64,000 bases of DNA from Semisulcospira habei (lineage: Eukaryota > Mollusca > Gastropoda > Semisulcospiridae): the NCBI GenBank assembly GCA_036245525.1, contig BTPG01000002.1, positions 161,596,093 through 161,660,092 of the forward strand, given 5' to 3'. The notes beneath the pieces are model-generated. The model searched no databases. It was not told the DNA's origin and saw only the letters and a list, made by a program, of their open reading frames with translations. Each line of letters starts with the position of its first letter. The first letter of the stretch is position 1. Below, one piece after another: positions 33,101-44,229 of this stretch. The position numbers and the translations under genes are program-made.

Positions 33101-34206
33101 AACTGAAGGCCCATCCAGACAACCCTGCCTATGATTGTGTTTTTAAACCATCGTTTGCAGAGATGTACGATACCCATCCGGGAGCTGTCCATCCACTTTC
33201 TTTCCGTGTCCGACCTCATCTGCAGGCGGCCGGATTGGACCTGGACAGAGTTTCGGAATCCCTGCAACACATCACTGCACCTTGGCTCTTACCAGTTCCT
33301 GACATCTTGCTGGACTTGACTGCCCACAAGAAAGACTCTACTCCACCAGCCATATACCAACAGAGCCTCAATGAACTGCTTTCAATTTTTCCTGGCTATT
33401 GTCGCATCTATACCGATGGGTCAAAGTCTGAGGATGGGAGAGTGGCTGCGGCCACAGTGTCCTCTCACCATCCTAGACGCCCATTTAAGCACCGCCTACC
33501 AGACCACTCATCTGTATTTAGTGCGGAACTGCAGGCGGTTCTGCTGGCACTCAGGCATGCTTATCGATCTAGAGAAAGGAACTTTCTGATTCTGACTCTT
33601 TCTGCCCTGCAGGCCCTTCAGGGCACCGGAAATGACCACCCACTGCTGGTGCAGATCAGAGAGCTCCACGCGGACTTGATGAAGGAATATTATGATATCA
33701 TTTTTATTTGGGTGCCAGGGCATGTTGGCATCGAAGGCAACAGGATCGCAGATTCTGCTGCCAACGATGCCCGCAATGACCCTGTCCCTGACATACAGAC
33801 TGTTTATAGTGATTTTAGACATGTGGCTAGTGCGTACATAGCCCATGAGTGGCAGTCCGAGTGGGACAAAGAGGAAGCTAACAAGCTGCATGAAGCTCTT
33901 CCTAAGTTGTCCGACGGTCTACCTTATCGCTGCAGCAGCCGCTGTGAGGAGACTGTCCTGGCTCGGCTCCACATCGGGCACACGTATGTTACGCACTCTT
34001 ATTTACTTAAACAGGAGGAGCGTCCATGGTGTTATGCCTGCGACGAGCAGTACTCTGTTCAACACTTTTTGTTGTCTTGTGCTGATCTAATCGACACAAG
34101 GTATAAACATTTCACGGCAGACTCCTTGAAGGTTTTGTTCCGGGATGTGCCCCCGGACAAGATCTTCAGTTTTCTGAGAGAGTGCCATATTTTTAATAAG
34201 ATTTGA
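30139..34206 (+). pseudogene. LINE-B ORF2: AP endonuclease, RT and RNase H
   Basis: It starts MDSLLQWNCRGFQANFEELR. The endonuclease has SVISLQETYLK, FILMGDFNGHTHLWG and CGNDHFPVV. A SINE plus duplication at 30348-30746 adds 399 bp, keeping frame. A TAA at 31522-31524 interrupts the linker. RT: ALQKCNDSAAGLDTVHYQFL, PGNYRPIALTSCLCKTMERL, motif A FFDLEKAYDTTW, GVPQGSILSPVLF and LFVDDFAL. RNase H: RIYTDGSKSEDG, SAELQAVLLAL and IFIWVPGHVGIEGNRIADSA. The RNase H segment reads FLILTLSALQAL where a family member would have an Asp-Ser before the Leu-Ser, so one active-site Asp seems deleted. The C-terminal CCHC-like CYACDEQYSVQHFLLSC ends the protein. Confidence 0.88.
30348..30734 (+). mobile_element. 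SINE-X copy 3, inserted in LINE-B ORF2
   Basis: A 387-bp copy with an (AATC)n tail. The 12-bp duplication tcttctcattag lies at 30336-30347 and 30735-30746. It interrupts the endonuclease domain. Confidence 0.92.
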
Positions 34207-34430
34207 GCGTTTATAGACTATGATGTTTCTATTATTTTGACCTTTTTGAGAGTCTTTCGACGTTTTCTTTAAAGACCTGTGCGACATTTTAGCCTGACAT
34301 ATTTTTAAGGTATATTTACATCATGTCTTAAGACCTTTCTTTTAGTCTGGCTGACCAGATTTTTACCCTTCCCTCCATGAGATGGCCTTAGTTGCCTGCT
34401 CAGGGTTAAACCCAAATAACTAACTAACTG

Positions 34431-34500
34431 TAATTATGCCAAGACACAAAACTTGCTCAGTTGAGTAACCTTTTGGAAATGTTAAGTTCACAGAGGACGC
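34431..34500 (+). repeat. R1 3' segment before exon E
   Basis: The R1 motif aacttgctcagttgagtaac lies between LINE-B's target duplication and exon E. Confidence 0.6.
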
Positions 34501-34546
34501 TTTCCTGTATCTTTGCCTGACCCATTGTTTGCATGCATGTTGACAG

Positions 34547-34813
34547 TAATGTGGTTGTGGAAGAAAAGTCCAAAGAACCAGAGGAAGAAGAGAAATCAGT
34601 CACCCCCGACAAGATTGGCAAGGATGATCACACACCCACCAAGGGCAAGGGTAAAGCAGGTGACAAGTCCAAGATCAGCACCACCACCAGCACTGACAGA
34701 GAACGCAAACGCAGCGCAGAACGCAAGTCTCGACAGGCACGGCGCAACTCCATGCAGGTTCCTTCTCCTCCCCCCGGGGCAGTGACCCCTGTGTCTGACG
34801 GAGACAATCAGAG
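34547..34813 (+). CDS. HYDIN: HYDIN exon E
   Basis: Acceptor tgttgacag ends at 34546 and donor gtgagt begins at 34814. One base completes the Pro codon split from exon D. The product is a hydrophilic, disordered linker: NVVVEEKSKEPEEEEKSVTP, a Lys/Gly stretch, KRSAERKSRQARRNSMQVPS, ending SDGDNQ and two bases of the next codon. Such charged linkers vary strongly between HYDIN orthologues. The call rests on exact phase continuity with exons D and F. Confidence 0.85.
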
Positions 34814-35375
34814 GTGAGTCACAGTAAGTACAAGACCCACAGGCTGACATCAGCCACAGTTCTTGGGTGCATCACTGTGTGACTGACATGGGCCTGGGGG
34901 CCTTGTGCTTGCTGGGGTAAGAGGTGTAATCTTTCAGCAAGTTTGGTTGGCTTTGACTCATAAGCAGTCTTGCTGCAGTCTCACGTTTATTGCACAAAGG
35001 TGAGACGGGGAATGGGCATTTTGTCTGTAGTTGTTCGCCGTTACTCTTCTTCCTGTCCAGTCTTTCTTCAAAACTTTTCTTGGGTTAGGCTCTCTAGTTT
35101 GCATTTCCCTATGTGCTTTGCTGGTACTTGTATTGTGTGTCTGTCAGTTGAGTGGAATTGTCTTTAATGTTTACTAGTATTTAGTATTTCCTTTGCAAGG
35201 ATGTCACAACTTCTGATGTACAGTTGATCTTTTCTGAAAGTCATAGCTAAAAACCTGAAGGTGTTTACAACTGTTACACTCATCCCTCTGCCTTGTGAAA
35301 GAGGAACAAATTGTCATGACCAGTTTTTATTCAGGCCAGGTATGCTTAAATCTTCAGATGGAGGAAATCATTGAA

Positions 35376-35710
35376 ATAAAGTGTGTGACTGGCTTGAACA
35401 TGTCAAGATGTATACACTGTAGTGGTCCCTGATCAGATTAAGTGTATGACTGGCTATACACTAGAGTAGTCATTGATCCGATTAAGTTATGACTGCCTTG
35501 AACATGTCAAAATGAATATGCTGTAGTAGTCGCCTGTCAGATTAAGAGTATGACTGGTTTGAATATGTCAAGATGTATACATTGTAGTAAGTCCCAAATC
35601 ATATTAAGTGTGTGACTGGCTTGAACATGTCAAGATTGACTGTAATAGTCCTCGATCAGATTATGTGTGTGGCTGCTTTAACATTCCAAGATGGATACAC
35701 TGTAATAGTC
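35376..35710 (+). repeat. Minisatellite of about 60-65 bp units
   Basis: Five or so diverged units carry tgactggcttgaacatgtca, then agatgtatacactgtagt and atcagattaagtg. It lies between exons E and F. Confidence 0.8.
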
Positions 35711-35754
35711 CAAAAATGTAAGGATGTTAAACTTGCTGGATGTGTGTCTTGCAG

Positions 35755-35799
35755 CACTACAGGTGACGGTTTGGCTCTAACCGAGCCCAAAACCCCAAA
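35755..35799 (+). CDS. HYDIN: HYDIN exon F (45 nt)
   Basis: Acceptor tgtcttgcag ends at 35754 and donor gtgagt begins at 35800. It completes the codon from exon E and encodes STTGDGLALTEPKTP plus two bases. At 45 nt (15 codons) its removal would keep frame, so it could be optional. The call depends on good splice sites and a phase match on both sides. Confidence 0.7.
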
Positions 35800-35810
35800 G
35801 TGAGTCCCAT

Positions 35811-36035
35811 TGCTAACTGCATGTGTGTAGTGTCCAGTGTTTGTTTTGCCAGGCGTACAAGTAATAGATACCTGTAACTGTGTGCCCCCATCCCCTCCCT
35901 CTCATTGTAACATCTCACCCATTGCTAACTGCTTGTGTGTAGTGTCCAGTATTTCTTTGGCAAGCGCACAAAAAATAACTCATAACTGTGTTCCCCCATC
36001 CCCTCCCTCTCATCACAACACCCCACCGATTATAT
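35811..36035 (+). repeat. Tandem duplication, two units of about 115 bp
   Basis: The segment attgctaactgcatgtgtgt through cccatcccctccctctcat occurs twice, the second copy slightly diverged. Confidence 0.8.
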
Positions 36036-36945
36036 GTTAACACACAGCTAATTTAGTCAGAACATTCTCCATTTAATGTTTCTCACAAATTCGTGTTCTA
36101 AAACTTATGTTTTAATCATGTCCTACCTCCTAACTTAACGTTTAGTTTTGAATGTCATACATATATTGTGCTGTTGTGTTTATGGAGAATGTTGATGGCA
36201 ATATTAATACATAATATCAGCTCTCTAATGATATAGTTACAAGACTGAAATTTTCTGAATTGGGAGTACTTATGTGGAAAGTTAAGCAGTTCAGGTGAGA
36301 GATGGATCATATGCTAGAGCGGGATAGCAGAATAACTTGAAGCCCTAGCTGTTCTGGATACTCTCATGGTCAGTCTGCTTGATGTTCCAAGGCTGACTGG
36401 GTGGTAATGTTCAAATGCAATACAGAGTGTAGGGGAAACTTTGTCTTATCCTGAATGGGTGTAAATGTTGAAATGCAATACAGAGTGTAGGGGAAACTTT
36501 GTCTTTTCTAGTGGATGCATGTTGCATGCACATCTCTTTGTATTCATCCATACATATATGTTGAATGTTGTCAATTCTGTTAAAACGGACATTTTCTCAA
36601 GACTACAAAACTGATTGTGAATGCTAATTGTTGTCCCACCTGCAACTGCACAAATGATTCTGTCTATTGATCCTTCCATCATCTGTCCATTGTCATTTGT
36701 CATCCTTAACTCTTTGCCTACGTAGTAACTATTGTGTATTATGTACTCTGCCACTAAGTAAATTTTGGGCTTACAGTTCATTTTGGGATCTGGTGCGCTT
36801 ACAAGTAACAGCTTGTAATGACACATCCAGCACTAAAAATAGCCAAGCATGTGCACTGCAGGTGAACCTTGGCTGGATGAATCTCACCACCCATTGTGTG
36901 CTACTGGAAGTTGTTTCACGGCGACTGGAGCCACCAGCTGTATGC
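36036..36945. other. Intronic sequence, mostly unique
   Basis: AT-rich intron. A short direct repeat lies at 36413-36435 and 36470-36500 (aatgcaatacagagtgtagg). A lone TTAACTCTTTGCCTACGTAG at about 36706 resembles the MITE end at 130 but no partner end was found. Confidence 0.5.
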
Positions 36946-38034
36946 AAAGAGCTACTAAACTTTAACATAGGTATTTTCTTGGAGACTATTCGACTATTCA
37001 AACTACAAACTTCAAGCTTGGCCCAAGGATACTTTGTGACGAGACCTTTCTAAGCACATCAGTTTGAACAACCTCACTCAAAAGGTCAAGATCACAGTCA
37101 GTAAATAAGAAGAGGGTACATTTTTTTTTTTTATTGCACTATTTTGATGAAATTGTGTTTCTCAAATATTTTAAACTTCAAAGTCACACTTGTTACTTCA
37201 TATGCATTCTAATTCAGACAACCCCTCTTAAAGTCAAGGGTCACAAGAAGTCAGCAGATGTGTGAACAAAGCTGTTTTGAATACAGAATTACAGATTTCA
37301 TGAGCACTTGTGGAGTTTTCCCTCAAACTTGGCACAGAGGTAGTTGATGATAATTTGGTTAACCATACATATGGTCAGGGGTCATGGGAGGTTGACAAAT
37401 GTGAGAAACGTTCATGTATGTTGACAAAACATGTGATTTTGACTGTACTATGGCCAGCCATGTAATTATGTCAAGACACTTTGACACTTGCTCATTTGAA
37501 TAACCTGTTAGAATGGAGAAGGTCACAGAAGGTCAAAGAAATTATGCAGATTGGTGATGTGTGAGCCATGAGAGCTTTGCCATTTAAGTGTCTCCTTCAT
37601 GAGTCCACTTTCTTGACTTAAACAATTGAGATACACATGCATACATTTCAGTGTCTGTTGTACGTGGTCTGCTTGGCTCACTGCCGTACTTGTGTTTAGC
37701 GCTTGTGAATTGTGCATATTGCTTTAATTGCAATGTGATGGATTTCTTGCTGTAGCTAATGTCTAGTTGGTTGTGTAGATAGATGTAGGCTAGTACAGAT
37801 TTATGTGTGGTATGTTCAGGCAGTATCAGATGCTACCTGAAAGTTTGTAACACTGCAGTCACAGCAGAAAGTGTCATATACATAATTTTGACAACTTGCA
37901 TCTTATGATGGACTTTGTTCTCATTTTGGGCTAATGTGTGACAGCAGCAGTGAGTTTATGTGTGGTAATGGATGATCTGCTGTTCTCATCCTGTCATCTG
38001 CCATCTGTCTGTTGAAAGCTTTAAGGCTTGCATT
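36946..38034 (+). repeat. R1 repeat with interspersed unique intron
   Basis: R1 is clear at 36960-37600: ttggagactattcga, acttggcccaaggatacttt, then ...tgagccatgagagctttgcc. The segment 37610-37900 is unique. R1's 5' part restarts near 37920 (ttttgggctaatgtgtgac) and is broken at 38034. Confidence 0.65.
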
Positions 38035-38190
38035 TTTGTTTCTCAAAACTCTTACCGATGGCATGACTAAGTGGAACGCATGCTTAGCTTATCAATTTCA
38101 GCTAAGCGAAAAGTGGTAAGCTAAGCATGCGTTCCTATTAGTCATGCCATCGGTAAGTATTTTTCGAAAAAATACATTTTAGAGAAAAAT
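38035..38190. mobile_element. Miniature DIRS-related foldback element
   Basis: The left end tttctcaaaactcttaccga mirrors the DIRS left end. The right end tcggtaagtatttttcgaaa, then atacattttagagaaaaat, mirrors the DIRS right extension. Inside, ggaacgcatgcttagctta pairs with taagctaagcatgcgttcc. It sits in R1 without evident target duplication and has no coding content. The relation is inferred from both ends matching. Confidence 0.7.
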
Positions 38191-39390
38191 CCATTTTTCA
38201 GAGGCTATTCAAACAAGAGACTTCAAATTTGTCACATCGATACCTTGTGGCAATACCTTTATAGATATACAAATTTGAATAACCTCTCTCATAGGGAAAG
38301 ATCAGAGGACCAGTTAATAGGTAAAAAAATTATATTTTGACAAAGTCATAAGTACTGTTTGCAACTTCAAAGCTGAGCTTGGTACAGAGATACCTGACGA
38401 TAAGACCTCTCTATGCCTACTAATTGGGAGCATCATAGACAAAAAAGGCGGCACTGATGCAGATGTCAGAGCACGAATCGGTAAAGCCAGAGCAGCCTTT
38501 CTCCAGTTGAAAAAAGTGTGGAGTTCCAGAGAGCTGTCACAACACACCAAAATCCGGATTTTCAACTCCAATGTAAAAGCAGTTCTCCTATATGGAGCAG
38601 AGACATGGAGATTGACAAAAACCACAGTCAACAGAGTACAGACCTTCATGAACAGTTGCCTTAGAAGAATTTTGAAAATCCACTGGCCAGAGAAGATCAG
38701 CAACGTCAGACTCTGGGAGAGAACAGAGCAGATAACAGCAGAGAATGAAATTGGGCGAAGAAGATGGGGATGGATCGGTCACAGTCTGAGAAAGCCAGCT
38801 TCCAGTATCACTAGGCAGGCATTGTCATGGAACCCCCAGGGAAAGAGGAAAAGAGGTAGGCCGAGAAACTCCTGGCGTCGAGACCTCCAAGCAGACATCA
38901 AGAGACTGGGAACCACCTGGAGTAGAATCGAAGGAGAAGCACAGGACAGGAGTTGCTGGAGGTCTCTCGTCGACGGCCTGTACCCGGGTAGGGGTGACAG
39001 GCGTAAGTAAGTAAGTAATGCCTACTAATTTATCCAGCCCCTCTGAAAGGTCAAGGGTCATAACTGGTCGACAAATGAGGTCAAGATTTTGACACTGGCA
39101 GATTTTTTTAGTCAAACTTGGCAGAAGGTATTGATGTAAGGATCTTTCTATGTTACAAAATCTTGTTGACCACTTGCAAAGATCAAGGGAGGTCAGTACT
39201 GTAAATATGTGAAAAATTCATGTTGACAGAATGTATGACTTTTCAGGCACAATGACTAACCTGTAATTATATCAAGGCACGAATTGCTTTACCACTTGCT
39301 CATGTGAGTGACGTTTGGTCAAGATCACAGGTCTCTGAACAGTGTCTTGGTCATGCACATCAGCCATGAGGGCTTTACCATTCTTGCACT
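38191..39390 (+). repeat. R1 repeat flanking a LINE fragment
   Basis: R1 continues after the foldback element (cagaggctattcaaacaaga) and, after the LINE-C insertion, from 39018 to about 39390 (catgagggctttaccattct). Confidence 0.7.
38426..39017 (+). mobile_element. LINE-C 3' fragment (RTE-like RT C-terminus)
   Basis: It is flanked by the 13-bp duplication atgcctactaatt (38413-38425 and 39018-39030) and ends in a short (GTAA)n tail. The frame 38426-39010 encodes the RT C-terminal block: GSIIDKKGGTDADVRARIGK, LLYGAETWRLT, RRRWGWIGHSLRKPASSI and GKRKRGRPRNSWRRDL. That block is typical of RTE-like LINEs. No stop interrupts it, but the RT core is absent. Confidence 0.85.
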
Positions 39391-40130
39391 GTATTATCCT
39401 GACTTTTAATTGTATTTGTGTATAGGGTTGCACATCACATATAAATGGCTGAGGTACATGTATTTAACATATATTAGAGGCCACAATCACATAATACACA
39501 TCTTGCAAAAGGGTGTGAATATGTTTTTGAACTAGCACATGGCCAGAAGGGTTGATAAAGTACCGGAAAATAATTTCCATCAGTAGTGGTGATTCAGCTC
39601 AGTTTAGCAAATAAACTGTAATGAACACAGTGTCACTATTGCTGTTTACTAAGTAATTGCACTCCAAATATATACACTGTGCGATTTAATAAACTTTTGA
39701 CAAAATTAATTCCTCTAAAAAATCAAATGGGAAGAAAACCACTTGCTTTTTTTAAAGTTTGGAAGAATTTTATGTTTAATAATATGATTGTAAATTTGAC
39801 AATGTCAGTGCATTTGTTGTCTGTCATTTCATTTGTTCAATGTTGCTGTGTGCTTTTTCTGTCAAAAAGAGAGCACTGAAGCCGATCTTGTCAAAGGCTG
39901 TAAAGTAACCAAAGATGAAGAGCGAAACCTTCTTATCAGTTTGGTGTTATGGTGTTACTTTTTCTTTCTCCAAAGCATGATAAATGTCCATAGCTGTTAA
40001 CAAACATACAAACAACTGTAGAAGAAATTCAAGATGCTGCAAAAATTGTTATTTTAGCCTCTGATTCTTAAAAAGTAAACATCTTTGTTTCACTTAGCCT
40101 TTTGCTTTCTGATGCAGCAACTGCTTCCAC
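39391..40130. other. Unique intronic sequence
   Basis: No exon-like frame with splice signals and no repeat match found. Confidence 0.5.
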
Positions 40131-41460
40131 TCAGTTTTTGGCACTCATGTGAAGCAAAAGTGAGTCAATGTTCAGGGCCAGTGGTCGGATGGTCCATTGT
40201 CCATCTGCAATCGTCCGTCATCTGTGATGAACTTTAACGTTAGCATTTTCTCAGAGACTATTCCAGGCACAGTCTTCAGACTTGGCCCAAGGATAATTTG
40301 TGGCAAGATCTTTGTAAACATACCAAAGAGTGACTTCTCTCAAAGGTCAAGGTCACAGGGGATCAGGAAATAGGTAAAAAATTGCCTTATTTGGATAAAA
40401 TTTATTTTTTAGCTCGATCACTTGTGAAGCAAAAGTGAGTCTATTTTGGGGGCCTGTGGTTCGTTGTCCATCGTCCGTGGTAAACTTTAACATTGACATT
40501 TTCTTGGAGACTATTCAATCCACAGTCTTCATACTTGGCCTAGGGATACTTTGTGGCAAGACCTTTCTAAACATACCAATTTGAGTGACCACCCTTAAAG
40601 GTCAAGGCCACAGGGAATCAGGAAATTGGTAAAAAAATAATGCCATAATTTGACAAAACTGTTTTTTTCTCGAACACTATTCACAACTTCAAACCCAAAC
40701 TTGGTATAAAGATACCTGATGGTAAGACCTTTCTATGCATACTAATGTGGTTGACCCATCGAAAAGGTCAAGGGTCACAAGAGCTCAGGAAATAGGTCCA
40801 AAATAGCCATATTTTGACAAAAGATGTTTTTTTCCCCCAAATACTGTTCACATTTTCAAACACAAACATGGTACAGTGATACCTGATAGTAAGACCTTCC
40901 TATGCATACTAACTTGGATGACCCCGCGGAAAGGTCAAGGGTCACAAGAGATCAGGAAATATGTAACAAATAACCATTTTTTGACCAAATTTTCTTTTTC
41001 TCAAATACTATTTGCAACTTTCATCCCAAACCTGGTACAGAGATACCTGATGGTAAGACCTTCCTCTTCATACGAGATCAGCAAACGATGTGAAAAATGT
41101 CCATTTTTTAAAAAGAATTTTAGTTTTTAGCATGATTTTTTTCAAAACTGTTGAACCAAATTTGGCAGAAAGGTAGCTGATGATAAGCCCTTTCTATGCA
41201 TATTATTTTGGTTCACTACATGTACTCAAAAAGGTCAAGGATCATGGGAGGTTGACAAAAGTGAAAAATGTCTAAATTTTGAGAAAACATGGATTTTGCG
41301 GGTAAAATGCCAACCCTTTCCTTATGTTACGTTAGAACACTTAGTCAAGGTCACAAAGTCATTAATTATGTGGATCAGATGCACATGAGCCTGGAGGGCT
41401 TTGCCATTCTTGTTCTCAAATACTATTTACAACTTCAAATCCAAACTTGGTACATAGATA
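40131..41460 (+). repeat. R1 repeat, two successive 5' starts
   Basis: R1 5' ends occur at about 40150 (gtgaagcaaaagtgagtcaa) and again at 40425 (gtgaagcaaaagtgagtcta), so two copies are nested or tandem. The body runs to the R1 3' end (ggagggctttgccattcttg, 41395) and a further start. Sense to HYDIN. Confidence 0.8.
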
Positions 41461-42059
41461 CCTAATGTTAATGCTGAAGTGGTCACTATATTATACTTTT
41501 TAGGACACTGTACCCCATGTACACTGTCTGATGTTACACTGTACCTGAGGTACACTGTCTTGTATTAAACTGTGCATGGTGTACTCTGTCCAGTGTCAGT
41601 TTATATGCAACTTTTCAATCTCACTTCTAGAACATGCCGTGGACCTTTCGGTTTTGTGGCATTAATCCACATACAGTGGAGTCCAGTTAACACGAACTCG
41701 CTTTACACAAATTTCCGGTTAACACAAACCATTTTTGCATTCCCGGCCGACGGCCTTCTTATTCTGTATTAAAATTTCACTGATAACACGAAATGCTTAA
41801 CACGAAATTTCGCTTTACACGAAGCTGGTTTCGGTTCACAACCAGGGCAATTTCACTGTTATTCACCTGTTTAACACGAACACAGATTCCATTCACCGAA
41901 AACCAATTCACGTGTCACTCTCACGCTGTACTTACTATACAGGACAGATCAGAGCGAACTCTAGTCTGTGATTCGCTGAATAGCCTTCGGCTGTTGTAAT
42001 CACCCCACCCGGGTCTGCCCTGGGGGACTTGGGTGGGGTTAACTACTTTTTAGTTCCCA

Positions 42060-44229
42060 CCTAGCCCAGCCTTCCTGCCCTGTGAAGAAGTCTGCCTTCC
42101 GCCTCGTCTGCAGCAGTCTCCAGCGCAAGCTCAGAGATCTCCAGAATGAGTGGTGGACCAGACTTGCACAGAGGACCCAGCTTTGTGCTGACAATGGTGA
42201 CTACAGGGGCTTCTACGAAGCACTGAAAGCAGTGTATGGCCCCAGGCACCTGGTACAAAGTCCCCTGCGAAGCGCGAATGGCCAGGCACTCCTCACAGAT
42301 AATACCTCCATCTTGAACCGCTGGTCGGAATACTTTCAGAGCCTCTTCAGCGCTGAGCGCACTGTTCAAGAAGCAGTGGTCCTACAAATCCCACACCTCC
42401 CAGTAAAGGTTGAGTTGGACGAACCGCCCACCGCTGAAGAGACCCTCACAGCCATCCACCAGCTCAAGAGTGGCAAAGCAGCAGGCATTGATGGAATACC
42501 GCCAGAGATCTGGAAACATGGAGGCACAGCACTGCACAACAAGCTCCATGACCTCTTTCTCTGCTGCTGGGAGGAAGGAACACTACCAAAAGATCTCCGT
42601 GATGCTGTCGTTATCACCCTGTACAAGAACAAAGGCGAGAAGTCTGACTGTTCCAACTATCGGGGAATTACCCTGCTGTCCATTGCTGGGAAAATCCTTG
42701 CAAGGCTGCTCCTGAATCGGCTGGTACCTGCCATCGCTGAAGACCAACTCCCAGAGGGTCAGTGTGGCTTCAGAGCAAACAGGAGCACCACCGATATGGT
42801 CTTTGTGCTGAGACAGCTACAGGAGAAGTGCCACGAGCAGAACAAAGCGCTGTACGTAACATTTGTCGACCTAACAAAAGCGTTCGACACTGTGAGCAGG
42901 CAAGGCATGTGGCAGATCCTGGAGCGACTTGGCTGTCCCCCAAAGTTCCTCAACATGATTGTCCAGCTACACGAGGACCAGCAAGGCCAGGTCAGACTCA
43001 ACAATGACCTCTCAGAACCATTCCCTATTCTCAACGGCGTAAAGCAGGGCTGCGTGCTGGCACCGACCCTCTTCACCATCTTTTTTAGCATGATGTTGAA
43101 GCAGGCCACAGTGGACCTCGATGATGACGATGCAGTGTACATCAGGTATCGTCTCGATGGCAGCCTGTTCAACCTCAGACGACTGCAGGCCCACACGAAA
43201 ACCCTAGACCAACTGATTCGTGAGCTGCTTTTTGCTGATGATGCTGCCCTCGTTGCACACACAGAGAGAGCCCTGCAGCGCATCACGTCTTGCTTCGCAG
43301 ATGCTGCCCAGCTCTTTGGACTCGAGGTCAGTCTGAAAAAGACAGAGGTCCTCCATCAGCCGGCACCCAAGACAGTGTATCGCCCTCCTCACATCTCCAT
43401 TGGCGAGTCTGAACTAAAGTCAGTGCACCAGTTTACTTACCTTGGCTGCATTATCACGTCGGACGCCAAGCTGGACAAGGAGCTTGACAGCAGGCTGGCA
43501 AAAGCGAACAGCGCTTTCGGGCGACTTTTCAAGCGGGTGTGGCACAATCAACAGCTGAAAACAGGCACCAAGATCAGCGTGTACAGAGCTGTGGTCCTCA
43601 CCACCCTGCTGTATGGTTCCGAGTCCTGGGCCCTCTACCGCAGCCAACTACTACTCCTCGAACGCTTTCACCAGCGCTGCCTGCGTACCATCCTGGGCAT
43701 TCACTGGAGTGACTATGTCACCAACGTCGAGGTCCTTGAACAGGCTGAAACTGTGAGCATCGAGGCTTTGCTGCTGCGGACACAGCTCCGCTGGGCGGGG
43801 CATGTCTCCATGATGGAGGATCATCGCCTACCAAAGATCACCCTGTTCGGCGAGCTTGCTACTGGACACCGTGACAGAGGGGCACCAAAGAAGAGATACA
43901 AAGACTGTCTCAAGAAGTCACTTAGTGCCTGCCAAATCGACCACCACCAGTGGTCTTCGCTTGCTGCGGACCGTGACACCTGGCGCTCCACCATTTACAA
44001 GGCAGCTGTCTCCTTTGAGGACTCTCACAGAGCTAGCCTTAAGGACAAGCGGCTCAGGAGAAAAAACAGAGATGCCGCAGCTCAGAACCCCGGCCATACC
44101 TTCCCCTGCAGCCACTGCGGTCGAACCTGCCTGTCTCGGATTGGCCTCCGCAGCCACGAACAAGCCTGCAGACGTCGTGGGAAACTCCTATAAAATCTTC
44201 GTTCGCGAAGTCAAGCCAAGAGAGAGAGA
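42060..44229 (+). mobile_element. LINE-A copy 3, 5'-truncated, with 67-bp target duplication
   Basis: Identical 67-bp flanks lie at 41993-42059 and 44230-44296, spanning host DNA and the SINE start. The element starts in the linker before the RT and reaches the usual LINE-A 3' end. Confidence 0.92.
42082..44193 (+). CDS. LINE-A reverse transcriptase with C-terminal zinc finger, open frame
   Basis: An uninterrupted frame of 703 codons, the best LINE-A copy here. RT blocks: TAIHQLKSGKAAGIDGIPPE, NYRGITLLSIAGKILARLLL, motif A FVDLTKAFDTVSRQGMW, GVKQGCVLAPTLFT and motif C LLFADDAALVAH. The C-terminus carries LRWAGHVSMMEDHRLPK and a C2H2-like finger CSHCGRTCLSRIGLRSHEQAC split over about 20 residues. 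The endonuclease is missing through 5' truncation, so it is not autonomous. The nominal start is internal and not a true start codon context. Confidence 0.88.
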   Translation: MKKSAFRLVCSSLQRKLRDLQNEWWTRLAQRTQLCADNGDYRGFYEALKAVYGPRHLVQSPLRSANGQALLTDNTSILNRWSEYFQSLFSAERTVQEAVVLQIPHLPVKVELDEPPTAEETLTAIHQLKSGKAAGIDGIPPEIWKHGGTALHNKLHDLFLCCWEEGTLPKDLRDAVVITLYKNKGEKSDCSNYRGITLLSIAGKILARLLLNRLVPAIAEDQLPEGQCGFRANRSTTDMVFVLRQLQEKCHEQNKALYVTFVDLTKAFDTVSRQGMWQILERLGCPPKFLNMIVQLHEDQQGQVRLNNDLSEPFPILNGVKQGCVLAPTLFTIFFSMMLKQATVDLDDDDAVYIRYRLDGSLFNLRRLQAHTKTLDQLIRELLFADDAALVAHTERALQRITSCFADAAQLFGLEVSLKKTEVLHQPAPKTVYRPPHISIGESELKSVHQFTYLGCIITSDAKLDKELDSRLAKANSAFGRLFKRVWHNQQLKTGTKISVYRAVVLTTLLYGSESWALYRSQLLLLERFHQRCLRTILGIHWSDYVTNVEVLEQAETVSIEALLLRTQLRWAGHVSMMEDHRLPKITLFGELATGHRDRGAPKKRYKDCLKKSLSACQIDHHQWSSLAADRDTWRSTIYKAAVSFEDSHRASLKDKRLRRKNRDAAAQNPGHTFPCSHCGRTCLSRIGLRSHEQACRRRGKLL

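Larger units (their letters stand above)
28047..34427 (+). mobile_element. LINE-B copy 1: full-length I-type non-LTR retrotransposon
   Basis: It is flanked by ctgtaattatgc (28035-28046 and 34428-34439), restoring an R1 target. It has a 5' UTR of about 640 bp, ORF1 with CCHC knuckles, and ORF2 with endonuclease, RT and RNase H. The 3' end is ttaaacccaaataactaact. Excluding the inserted SINE it is about 6.0 kb. ORF1 with zinc knuckles plus an RNase H domain places it in the I superclade. Damage is slight: one frameshift in ORF1, one stop in ORF2 and the SINE. Confidence 0.9.

Noticed and set aside
36706..36725. TTAACTCTTTGCCTACGTAG as the end of a second TTAA MITE
   Set aside because: No inverted partner was found within 1.5 kb on either side; it may be a lone remnant.
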